NCBI RefSeq assembly: GCF_009498525.1
Contig: NZ_QSNT01000005.1
Span: 2,718 to 66,717, forward strand
Direction of reading: 5' to 3'
Length of the DNA: 64,000 bases
From: Rhizobium sp. ICMP 5592
GTDB lineage: Bacteria > Pseudomonadota > Alphaproteobacteria > Rhizobiales > Rhizobiaceae
Below are positions 46,193 to 53,839 of the stretch, piece after piece. Numbering within the stretch: the stretch's first letter is position 1; each line of letters begins with the position of its first letter. A program made the translations under genes and the position numbers. The notes beneath the pieces are model-generated. The model was not told the origin of the DNA. It searched no databases and saw only the letters and a list, made by a program, of their open reading frames with translations.

Positions 46193-46771
46193 ATGGTCAA
46201 GCTCAACAAGATCTACACAAAGACCGGCGACGACGGCACCACCGGCCTCGTCTCCGGCCCGCGCCGGCCGAAGCACGATCTGCGCGTCGAATCCTATGGC
46301 ACGATCGACGAAACCAATTCCGCGATCGGCGTTGCCCGGCTGCATACGGCCGATATGCCTGAGCTCGACGCCATGCTGATGCGTATCCAGAACGATCTCT
46401 TCGATCTCGGCGCCGATCTCTCGGCGCCGGAAACCGACGATCCGCTCCCCTACGAGCCGCTGTGCATCATCGACAATCAGGTGTCGCGTATCGAACATGA
46501 TATCGATGCTCTCAATGCTGGTCTCGAACCGCTGAACTCCTTCGTCCTGCCAGCCGGCAGCCCGTCCTCCGCCCATCTCCACCTCGCCCGCACCATCGCG
46601 CGACGCGCCGAGCGGCTGATGGTGGCTCTGTCACGCACCAAGGGCGAGCGTGTCAGCCCGGCGGCACTGAAATACGTCAACCGCCTCTCCGACTTCCTGT
46701 TTGTCGCCGCGCGCCATGCCAATGATCGCGGTCGCGCCGATGTGCTTTGGGTTCCGGGCAAGAATCGGTAA
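46193..46771 (+). CDS. Cob(I)yrinic acid a,c-diamide adenosyltransferase (PduO type)
   Basis: A 192-residue enzyme that attaches adenosyl from ATP to the cobalt of reduced corrinoid, making the active coenzyme. The PduO-type ATP signature YTKTGDDGTTGL is at residues 7-18, and the helical core ends with RTIARRAERLMV and NRLSDFLFVAARHAN. It is the last gene of the SDR-HIG1-adenosyltransferase run. No other cobalamin gene is in the window. Confidence 0.93.
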   Translation: MVKLNKIYTKTGDDGTTGLVSGPRRPKHDLRVESYGTIDETNSAIGVARLHTADMPELDAMLMRIQNDLFDLGADLSAPETDDPLPYEPLCIIDNQVSRIEHDIDALNAGLEPLNSFVLPAGSPSSAHLHLARTIARRAERLMVALSRTKGERVSPAALKYVNRLSDFLFVAARHANDRGRADVLWVPGKNR

Positions 46772-46805
46772 CGAGGCAAATTATGTCTCGTACCGGGTGA
46801 TCGTA

Positions 46806-46821
46806 TTGACGTTAACGTAAA
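46806..46821. promoter_or_regulatory. LiuR-like palindrome upstream of etfBA
   Basis: TTGACGTT|AACGTAAA is a 16-base palindrome with one mismatched pair, and the ACGTTAACGT core is perfect. A second overlapping palindrome, AACGT-AA-ACGTT, runs to 46825. The core resembles the site reported for the MerR-family regulator LiuR of branched-chain amino-acid breakdown, which in some proteobacteria includes etf genes. TTGACG may also be the -35 of the etfB promoter. The link is from memory of the motif and needs a check. Confidence 0.5.
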
Positions 46822-46969
46822 CGTTATTTACACCCCTAAAGCAATTTGCCTGTCTGCGGCATGGAAGCGTTGTAATTGGGAAAAAAACGCGTATCCATGT
46901 CGCCATTCGACAAACGGAACGGCGCGGAACAGGCCATGGTCTGGAGCGCAGTGTTGAAGGAAGGATTCC

Positions 46970-47719
46970 ATGAAGATTCTCGTGCCTGTTAAGCGTGTCG
47001 TCGACTACAACGTCAAGATCCGCGTGAAGCCGGATGGCACCGGCGTTGAGCTTGCGAATGTGAAGATGTCGATGAACCCGTTCGACGAGATCTCGGTTGA
47101 GGAAGCGCTGCGGCTGAAGGAAGCCGGCAAGGCCGAGGAAGTCGTGGTCGTCTCGATCGGGCCTGCCAAGGCTGAAGAGACGCTGCGCACCGCACTCGCC
47201 ATGGGCGCCGACCGGGCGATCCTGGTCGAGACCGACGATCAAGTCGAGCCGCTCGCCGTCGCCAAGATCCTGAAGGGTGTCGCAGACGCCGAACAGCCCG
47301 GCCTGATCATCGTCGGCAAGCAGGCAATCGATGACGACTCGAACCAGACCGGCCAGATGCTGGCAGCCCTCCTGGGTTCGGCACAGGCAACCTTTGCCTC
47401 GAAGATCGAGATCGGCGACGGCAAGGCTCAGGTCACCCGCGAAGTCGACGGCGGCCTGCAGACCATCGAGATCAAGCTTCCGGCCGTTGTCACCACGGAT
47501 CTTCGCCTCAACGAGCCGCGCTACGCCTCGCTGCCGAACATCATGAAGGCGAAGAAGAAGCCGCTCGACAAGAAGTCGCCGGCCGACTTCGGTGTCTCCA
47601 CGGCGCCGCGCCTGAAGGTGCTGAAGACGGAAGAGCCGGGTGGTCGCAAGGCGGGCATCAAGGTGGCCTCGGTCGCCGAGCTCGTCGAGAAGCTGAAGAC
47701 CGAAGCCGGCGTGCTCTAA
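46970..47719 (+). CDS. etfB: Electron transfer flavoprotein subunit beta
   Basis: A 249-residue subunit that binds AMP and, with EtfA, takes electrons from acyl-CoA and other dehydrogenases and passes them to ETF-ubiquinone oxidoreductase. The N-terminus MKILVPVKRVVDYNVKIRVK and the block GKQAIDDDSNQTGQMLAALL are family signatures. GAAGGA lies upstream of the ATG. etfA follows after 21 bases. The palindrome at 46806-46825 suggests control by an acyl or branched-chain amino-acid regulator. Confidence 0.96.
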   Translation: MKILVPVKRVVDYNVKIRVKPDGTGVELANVKMSMNPFDEISVEEALRLKEAGKAEEVVVVSIGPAKAEETLRTALAMGADRAILVETDDQVEPLAVAKILKGVADAEQPGLIIVGKQAIDDDSNQTGQMLAALLGSAQATFASKIEIGDGKAQVTREVDGGLQTIEIKLPAVVTTDLRLNEPRYASLPNIMKAKKKPLDKKSPADFGVSTAPRLKVLKTEEPGGRKAGIKVASVAELVEKLKTEAGVL

Positions 47720-47740
47720 GGACAGGAAAGGATAATACCC

Positions 47741-48670
47741 ATGGCCATTCTTCTTCTGGCTGACCACGACAATACCAGCCTTTCCGACCAGACCGCCAAG
47801 ACGCTGACGGCTGCCGCCAAGATTGGTGGCGACGTTCATATCCTCGTCGCCGGCAAGGGCGCCAAGGCTGCTGCCGATGCCGCCGCAAAGCTTGCCGGCG
47901 TCTCCAAGGTGCTGCTGGCCGAAAGCGACGAGCTGGCCAACAACCTCGCCGAACCGTTGGCCGATCTGATCGTATCGCTGGCCGCCGGCTACGACACCAT
48001 CATCACGGCCGCCACCTCGGTCGGCAAGAACGTGCTGCCGCGTGTCGCAGCTCTGCTCGATGTCGCCCAGATCTCGGAGATCACCGACGTCGTTTCCGCC
48101 GACACCTTCAAGCGCCCGATCTATGCCGGCAACGCCATCCAGACGGTGCAGTCGAGCGATGCCAAGAAGGTGATCACCGTTCGCACGGCGTCCTTCGCCT
48201 CTGCTCCGGAGGGCGGCTCGGCTGCCGTCGAGGCGATCGCCGCCGTGGCCAACCCCGGCCTTTCCAGTTTTGTCAGTGATGCGCTGTCCTCATCCGACCG
48301 TCCGGAACTGACGTCTGCGAAGATCATCATCTCCGGTGGCCGTGCGCTTGGTTCTGCCGAGAAGTTCAAGGAAGTCATCCTTCCCGTCGCCGACAAGCTC
48401 GGTGCTGCCGTCGGCGCATCGCGTGCGGCCGTCGACGCCGGCTACGCGCCGAACGACTGGCAAGTCGGCCAGACCGGCAAGGTGGTCGCTCCGCAGCTCT
48501 ATATCGCCTGCGGCATCTCCGGCGCCATCCAGCATCTCGCCGGCATGAAGGACTCGAAGGTCATCGTCGCCATCAACAAGGACGAAGAGGCCCCGATCTT
48601 CCAGATCGCCGACTATGGCCTCGTCGCCGATCTCTTCGAGGCGCTGCCGGAACTCGAAAAGGCGCTCTGA
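47741..48670 (+). CDS. etfA: Electron transfer flavoprotein subunit alpha
   Basis: A 309-residue subunit holding the FAD. The C-terminal FAD domain shows GQTGKVVAPQLYIACGISGA (about residues 245-264) and HLAGMKDSKVIVAINKDEEAP after it, both family signatures. AGGA lies before the ATG. It is co-transcribed with etfB and followed, after a gap with a perfect palindrome, by a 3-hydroxybutyryl-CoA dehydrogenase gene, an enzyme of the same acyl-CoA metabolism. Confidence 0.96.
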   Translation: MAILLLADHDNTSLSDQTAKTLTAAAKIGGDVHILVAGKGAKAAADAAAKLAGVSKVLLAESDELANNLAEPLADLIVSLAAGYDTIITAATSVGKNVLPRVAALLDVAQISEITDVVSADTFKRPIYAGNAIQTVQSSDAKKVITVRTASFASAPEGGSAAVEAIAAVANPGLSSFVSDALSSSDRPELTSAKIIISGGRALGSAEKFKEVILPVADKLGAAVGASRAAVDAGYAPNDWQVGQTGKVVAPQLYIACGISGAIQHLAGMKDSKVIVAINKDEEAPIFQIADYGLVADLFEALPELEKAL

Positions 48671-48686
48671 TCGCGCCTCCTGGTCT

Positions 48687-48704
48687 CTTTCGCAGTTGCG
48701 AAAG
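48687..48704. promoter_or_regulatory. Perfect 18-base palindrome after etfA
   Basis: CTTTCGCA-GT-TGCGAAAG, 8-base arms. It begins 17 bases after the etfA stop and 117 bases before the next gene. No T run follows, and a 2-base loop is too tight for a normal terminator, so an operator for the dehydrogenase gene or an mRNA 3' end element are both possible. Confidence 0.4.
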
Positions 48705-48820
48705 ACTGGAAAATTGTCCTTTATGGCGCTATCAATCTTGCCGGGCTAGAAATAGTCCGGCAAATTTATGACGAATAGCATGGCGCGCCGCCAAGAACGC
48801 GCCACCCGGGGGAGTTGGCA

Positions 48821-49699
48821 ATGAGTTCGCTGAGGACGATTGGTATTATCGGAGCGGGCCAGATGGGCTGCGGCATTGCCCACGTATCCGCCATGGCCGG
48901 TTATAAGGTGCACATCTACGATCTGTCGCAGGAACGCATCGAGAGCGGCCTTGCCACTATCAACGGCAACCTTGCCCGCCAGGTCTCTTCCGGCAAGATG
49001 ACCGACGAGGAGCGCAAAGCGGCGCTGGCGCTGATATCGGGCTCTTCCGACCTCAACGATCTCGCCCAGGTCGACCTCGCCATCGAGGCCGCGACCGAGG
49101 ACGAAAGCGTCAAACGCAAGATCTATGCGCAGATTTGTCCGATCCTGAAGCCTGAGGCGATGCTCGCCACCAACACCTCGTCGCTGTCGATCACGCGGCT
49201 AGCCTCCGCGACCGACCGGCCGGAGCGCTTCATGGGGATCCACTTCATGAACCCGGTGCCGGTGATGAAGCTGGTCGAACTGGTGCGCGGCATCGCCACC
49301 GAGGAATCGACCTTCTCCGCCGCCAAGGAATATGTCAGCTCGCTGGACAAGACGATCACAGTGGCCGAAGACTTCCCGGCCTTCATCGTCAACCGTATCC
49401 TGCTGCCGATGATCAACGAGGCAATCTACACGCTTTACGAAGGCGTCGGCACCGTAGACGCCATCGACACCGCCATGAAGCTCGGCGCCAATCACCCGAT
49501 GGGTCCGTTGCAGCTTGCAGACTTCATCGGCCTCGACACCTGCCTGTCGATCATGCAGGTGCTGCATGACGGCCTGGCGGACTCGAAATACCGCCCCTGC
49601 CCGCTGCTGGTGAAATATGTCGAAGCCGGCTGGCTCGGCCGCAAGTCCGGCCGCGGCTTCTATGATTATCGCGGCGAAGTGCCGGTTCCGACGCGGTAA
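48821..49699 (+). CDS. 3-hydroxybutyryl-CoA dehydrogenase
   Basis: A 292-residue enzyme that oxidises or forms 3-hydroxybutyryl-CoA with NAD(P). The Rossmann loop GIIGAGQMGCGIA is at about residues 7-19. The catalytic His-Glu pair is in the HFMNPVPVMKLVELV block. FPAFIVNRILLPMINEA starts the C-terminal dimer domain. GGGGAG lies before ATG 48821, which fits better than an in-frame start six bases upstream. It follows etfBA. It probably takes part in butyrate or polyhydroxybutyrate turnover. Confidence 0.94.
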   Translation: MSSLRTIGIIGAGQMGCGIAHVSAMAGYKVHIYDLSQERIESGLATINGNLARQVSSGKMTDEERKAALALISGSSDLNDLAQVDLAIEAATEDESVKRKIYAQICPILKPEAMLATNTSSLSITRLASATDRPERFMGIHFMNPVPVMKLVELVRGIATEESTFSAAKEYVSSLDKTITVAEDFPAFIVNRILLPMINEAIYTLYEGVGTVDAIDTAMKLGANHPMGPLQLADFIGLDTCLSIMQVLHDGLADSKYRPCPLLVKYVEAGWLGRKSGRGFYDYRGEVPVPTR

Positions 49700-49701
49700 A
49701 A

Positions 49702-49919
49702 AACACCCTCGCCCCAGCGGGGGTCCGAAGGACGGGTTGAGACCTGCGGCTCAACCCCGGACACAGGTCGCGCGCCCTTCGACAAGCTCAGGAGCGCGGG
49801 GTGAGGGGGAGTTACCGGGAAGACGGCGCTTCTTTTCCTAATCGATATGCCTGAATATGACGCACTACCCCTCATCTGCCCTATCGGGCACCTTCTCCCC
49901 GAGGGGAGAAGGAGGAACG
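49702..49919. repeat. Rhizobial mosaic palindromic repeat, copy B
   Basis: Fills the gap between the converging dehydrogenase and TlpA-like genes. It repeats modules of copy A in the other orientation: CCGAAGGACGGGTTGAGACC (19 of 20 bases match copy A) and CCCTTCGACAAGCTCAGG (17 of 18). It ends in the perfect palindrome CCTTCTCCCCGAGGGGAGAAGG at 49891-49912. Between the modules is about 70 bases of other sequence, so the order is mosaic. Confidence 0.72.
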
Positions 49920-50585
49920 TCAAATCCCCACCGCAGCCTTGATCAGGTTCTTTGCGTCCTCGCTGTCCCATGCCGCCGGACCATTCATGGCTGAGACCAG
50001 ACAACCCTTGCCGTCGATCAGCAGCGTCACCGGCAGGCCAAAGGCCAATCCCTGCTTCTTCAGCGCATTGAAGACGCCCATAGTGCTGTCGCGATAGTAG
50101 CCGAGCTTGTCGATACCGTAATCGGTGCGGAACGCTTTCGGCTTCTCATCGTCGCCGGTGTCGATATTGACGGCGACGACCTCGAACTTGTCGCCGCCCA
50201 TGCTCTTCTCCAGTGCGTTCAGGGCCGGCATTTCCTCGCGGCAGGGCACGCACCAGGTTGCCCAGACGTTGAGCAGCAGCGTCTTGCCGGAGAAATTGCC
50301 GATCGACAGCGGCTGGCCATCCGCTCCCTTGAAGGAAACGTCGTGCAGCGAGATCGGCGTCTGCGGCGCGGCCATGGCAGCCACCTGTCCCCTGGTGAAG
50401 GGCGTCAGGGCCGCGGCGCGTTCCTTGGCCGTTTCGCATTGTCCGGAGGAGGCCGTTTCACCAATACCATTGCCATACCCCGCCTCCTTCACGTATACCG
50501 CTGCCGCACCGGCGACGACCCCGGCGACGGCGGCAAGCAGGACAAGTTTCACGGACGGCAGACTAAACGGCTTCTTCGCTGTCAT
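49920..50585 (-). CDS. TlpA-like thiol:disulfide interchange protein
   Basis: A 221-residue membrane-anchored thioredoxin. An N-terminal anchor lies at about residues 12-31. The periplasmic thioredoxin domain has the active site WCVPC at 111-115 and the cis-Pro in FGLPVTLLID. TlpA-type proteins reduce cytochrome oxidase assembly factors or act in cytochrome c maturation. The lead GGAG is ten bases before ATG 50585. Only 23 bases separate it from the divergent argH start. Confidence 0.92.
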   Translation of the reverse strand: MTAKKPFSLPSVKLVLLAAVAGVVAGAAAVYVKEAGYGNGIGETASSGQCETAKERAAALTPFTRGQVAAMAAPQTPISLHDVSFKGADGQPLSIGNFSGKTLLLNVWATWCVPCREEMPALNALEKSMGGDKFEVVAVNIDTGDDEKPKAFRTDYGIDKLGYYRDSTMGVFNALKKQGLAFGLPVTLLIDGKGCLVSAMNGPAAWDSEDAKNLIKAAVGI

Positions 50586-50608
50586 TACATTCTCCAGGTA
50601 GGCATCTC

Positions 50609-52009
50609 ATGGCTGACGGCACGGACACCAAATCCTCCAACCAGATGTGGGGCGGACGTTTCGCCTCCGGCCCCGCGGCTATCATGGAGGAGATAAATGC
50701 ATCGATCGGTTTCGACAAGAAGCTGTTTGCGCAGGATATCCGCGGCTCCATCGCCCATGCCACCATGCTCGCCCATCAAGGCATCATTTCAACCGAGGAT
50801 AAAGACAAGATCGTTCACGGGCTGAACACGATCCTGTCAGAGATCGAAGCCGGAAATTTCGAATTCTCCCGCAGCCTCGAAGACATCCACATGAACGTCG
50901 AGTCGCGGCTTGCCGCCCTGATCGGCCCCGCCGCCGGGCGGCTGCACACGGCCCGTTCGCGCAACGACCAGGTGGCGCTCGATTTCCGCCTCTGGGTCAA
51001 GGAAGAGCTGCAGAAATGCGAACAGGCACTGACCAGCCTGATCGCCGCCTTCCTCGACCGCGCCGAGGAACATGCCGACACCGTCATGCCCGGCTTCACC
51101 CATCTGCAAACGGCACAGCCGGTCACCTTCGGCCATCATTGCATGGCCTATGTCGAGATGTTCGGCCGTGACCGTTCGCGCGTCCGCCATGCCATCGAGC
51201 ATATGGACGAATCGCCGATCGGCGCTGCTGCCCTTGCCGGCACAGGCTTCCCGATCGACCGCCACATGACGGCCAAGGCGCTGGGCTTCCGCGAGCCGAC
51301 CCGCAACTCGATCGACACCGTCTCCGACCGTGATTTCGCCATCGAGTTCCTGTCGATCGCCGCCATCGCCGGCATGCACCTGTCCCGGCTGGCCGAAGAA
51401 ATCGTCATCTGGTCGACGCCGCAATTCGGCTTCGTGCGCCTGTCCGACGCCTTCTCCACCGGCTCCTCGATCATGCCGCAGAAGAAGAACCCGGACGCGG
51501 CCGAGCTGGTGCGCGCCAAGACCGGCCGCATCAACGGCTCGCTCGTTGCGCTCCTAACCATCATGAAGGGCCTGCCGCTCGCCTATTCCAAGGATATGCA
51601 GGAAGACAAGGAACAGGTCTTCGACGCCGCCGAGAGCCTGGAACTGGCGATTGCCGCCATGACCGGCATGGTGCGTGACATGACGATCAACGCCGCCCGC
51701 ATGAAGGCCGCCGCCGGTTCCGGCTATTCGACCGCGACCGACCTTGCCGACTGGCTGGTGCGCGAGGCGGGCCTGCCCTTCCGCGACGCCCATCACGTCA
51801 CCGGCCGCGCCGTGGCGCTCGCCGAGAGCAAGTCCTGCGATCTCGCGGAATTGTCGTTGGAAGAGCTGCAGGCGATCCATCCGTCGATCACCGCCAAGCT
51901 CTTCGACGTGCTGACCGTCGAAGCCTCGGTCGCCAGCCGCAAGAGCTTCGGCGGCACAGCGCCATCGGAAGTGCGCAAGCAGATCGCCTTCTGGCGTGCC
52001 CGCAACTGA
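50609..52009 (+). CDS. argH: Argininosuccinate lyase
   Basis: A 466-residue last enzyme of arginine synthesis, splitting argininosuccinate into arginine and fumarate. The fumarase/aspartase-superfamily signature is SSIMPQKKNPDA near residues 286-297, and the N-terminal MWGGRF is typical. With argJ at 19.8 kb the window has two arginine genes in separate units. lptM and lysA follow on the same strand. The start is 23 bases from the divergent TlpA-like gene. Confidence 0.97.
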   Translation: MADGTDTKSSNQMWGGRFASGPAAIMEEINASIGFDKKLFAQDIRGSIAHATMLAHQGIISTEDKDKIVHGLNTILSEIEAGNFEFSRSLEDIHMNVESRLAALIGPAAGRLHTARSRNDQVALDFRLWVKEELQKCEQALTSLIAAFLDRAEEHADTVMPGFTHLQTAQPVTFGHHCMAYVEMFGRDRSRVRHAIEHMDESPIGAAALAGTGFPIDRHMTAKALGFREPTRNSIDTVSDRDFAIEFLSIAAIAGMHLSRLAEEIVIWSTPQFGFVRLSDAFSTGSSIMPQKKNPDAAELVRAKTGRINGSLVALLTIMKGLPLAYSKDMQEDKEQVFDAAESLELAIAAMTGMVRDMTINAARMKAAAGSGYSTATDLADWLVREAGLPFRDAHHVTGRAVALAESKSCDLAELSLEELQAIHPSITAKLFDVLTVEASVASRKSFGGTAPSEVRKQIAFWRARN

Positions 52010-52109
52010 GATAATCGCCGGAAACCACACTCCAACAATCAGGGTGCACAAGGCGCGGAAACTTCGCTATGAAGGATTGCTTCCGCGTTAGCCGCCCAAG
52101 AGGATTTCG

Positions 52110-52304
52110 ATGCAGATCAACATGCCGCATATCATCCGCCTGACCGTTGTCCTTTCGGTCATCGGCCTTGCCGTCGTCGGATGTGGCCGCAAGGGCGATC
52201 TCGATCCGCCAAGCGCCGCGGCGACCAAGGGCGGCGACGTCTCCAAGCCGACGAAACAGCCGGGCACCGAGGACAAGAAGTTCCTCCTCGATCCGCTTCT
52301 CTGA
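52110..52304 (+). CDS. lptM: LptM-type small lipoprotein
   Basis: A 64-residue lipoprotein. The signal peptide ends in the lipobox AVVGC with Cys25 as the lipidation site, followed by GRKGDLDPP, the hallmark of LptM (formerly YifL). In E. coli LptM helps LptD form its disulfides for lipopolysaccharide export. The gene sits between argH and lysA, a place it also takes in many other proteobacteria. Its stop is 13 bases before the lysA start. Confidence 0.88.
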   Translation: MQINMPHIIRLTVVLSVIGLAVVGCGRKGDLDPPSAAATKGGDVSKPTKQPGTEDKKFLLDPLL

Positions 52305-52317
52305 GCAGGCCGCGACC

Positions 52318-53589
52318 GTGAACCATTTCCAGTACCGCGACGGCATTCTCTACGCGGAAGACGTTCCCGTTCCCGAGATCGCCAAGGCGGTCGGAACGCC
52401 TTTCTACGTCTATTCGACGGCGACGCTCGAGCGGCACTACCGCGTCTTTTCCGAAGCCTTCAGCGATGTTGACGCCATGGTCTGCTATGCAATGAAGGCC
52501 AATTCCAACCAGGCGGTGCTGAAGACACTCGGCCGTCTCGGCGCCGGTGTCGATGTCGTCTCCGTTGGCGAGCTGCAGCGCGCTCTGGCCGCCGGCATCC
52601 CGGCGAACCGCATCATGTTCTCCGGCGTCGGCAAGACCGCTGAGGAGATGGATGTCGCGCTCGAAGCCGGTATCTACTGCTTCAACGTCGAATCCGAGCC
52701 GGAACTGGAAGTGCTGAACCAGCGCGCCTTCCGCGCCGGCAAGACCGCTCCCGTGTCCTTCCGCATCAATCCCGACGTCGACGCCCGCACCCATGCGAAG
52801 ATTTCGACCGGCAAGAAGGAAAACAAGTTCGGCATCTCCTGGGAACGCGCCCGCGCCGTCTACGCCCGCGCCGCCAGTCTGCCGGGTATCGACGCCACCG
52901 GCATCGACATGCATATCGGCAGCCAGATCACCGAGCTGCAGCCCTTCGAGGATGCCTTCAAGCTGCTGCGCGAACTCGTAGAGACGCTGCGCAGTGATGG
53001 CCACAACATCCATCACGTCGATATCGGCGGCGGTCTCGGCATCCCCTATCGCGACGACAATACCCCGCCGCCGCTGCCGGACGCCTATGCCCATATCGTC
53101 AAGGATCAGCTGCGCGGCCTGAACTGCAAGATCGTCACCGAGCCCGGCCGCCTGATCGTCGGCAATGCCGGCATCCTGGTGACGGAAGTCATCTATGTGA
53201 AGGACGGCGGCGACAAGAGCTTCGTCATCGTCGACGCCGCCATGAACGACCTCATTCGTCCGACGCTCTACGAGGCCTATCACGAGATCCGCCCGGTCGA
53301 GATCACCGCCGCCAATGCGCCGCGCATCAAGGCCGATATCGTCGGCCCGGTCTGCGAAACCGGCGACTATCTGGCGCTCGATCGCGAAATGGCGATGCCG
53401 AAGCCCGGCGATCTCCTGGCCGTCAGCTCCGGCGGCGCCTATGGCGCGGTGCAGGCCGGCACTTATAACAGCCGGCTTCTGGTGCCCGAAGTGCTGGTCA
53501 AGGGCGGCGATTTCCACGTCATTCGCCCGCGCCGGACCTATGAAGAGCTGATCGGCCTCGATTCGATTCCGGCCTGGCTCAGCGCATAA
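52318..53589 (+). CDS. lysA: Diaminopimelate decarboxylase
   Basis: A 423-residue PLP enzyme that makes lysine from meso-diaminopimelate. The PLP Lys60 is in YAMKANSN. The barrel ends with the HVDIGGGLGIPY phosphate-binding segment, and the C-terminal CETGDYLA holds the second active-site Cys. The start is GTG 52318 (family N-terminus MNHFQYRDGILYAE). A much longer in-frame reading exists only as an overlap with lptM. It works in the pathway begun by lysC at 11-12.5 kb. Confidence 0.96.
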   Translation: MNHFQYRDGILYAEDVPVPEIAKAVGTPFYVYSTATLERHYRVFSEAFSDVDAMVCYAMKANSNQAVLKTLGRLGAGVDVVSVGELQRALAAGIPANRIMFSGVGKTAEEMDVALEAGIYCFNVESEPELEVLNQRAFRAGKTAPVSFRINPDVDARTHAKISTGKKENKFGISWERARAVYARAASLPGIDATGIDMHIGSQITELQPFEDAFKLLRELVETLRSDGHNIHHVDIGGGLGIPYRDDNTPPPLPDAYAHIVKDQLRGLNCKIVTEPGRLIVGNAGILVTEVIYVKDGGDKSFVIVDAAMNDLIRPTLYEAYHEIRPVEITAANAPRIKADIVGPVCETGDYLALDREMAMPKPGDLLAVSSGGAYGAVQAGTYNSRLLVPEVLVKGGDFHVIRPRRTYEELIGLDSIPAWLSA

Positions 53590-53839
53590 CCCCGAAAGTC
53601 GGAATCGATTTTCGGATAGGATTATCCGCCGGCTTAACCGCGCAGCTTAATCACGTTTAAGCGAAATCCGATGAAAAAGTGGCCTTTGCCGCTGCTTGCT
53701 CTCGTCTTCGCCACAAAGAATGTTATCTTTCCATAACGGGTGTCTCGCCGGGCGCCCCCAGGCTTGGGCGTGTGGGACGCCCCACCATCTCCAATGGGCA
53801 GATAGCCATCAACGCCAGATCGGGGAGAAAACCGGACCG

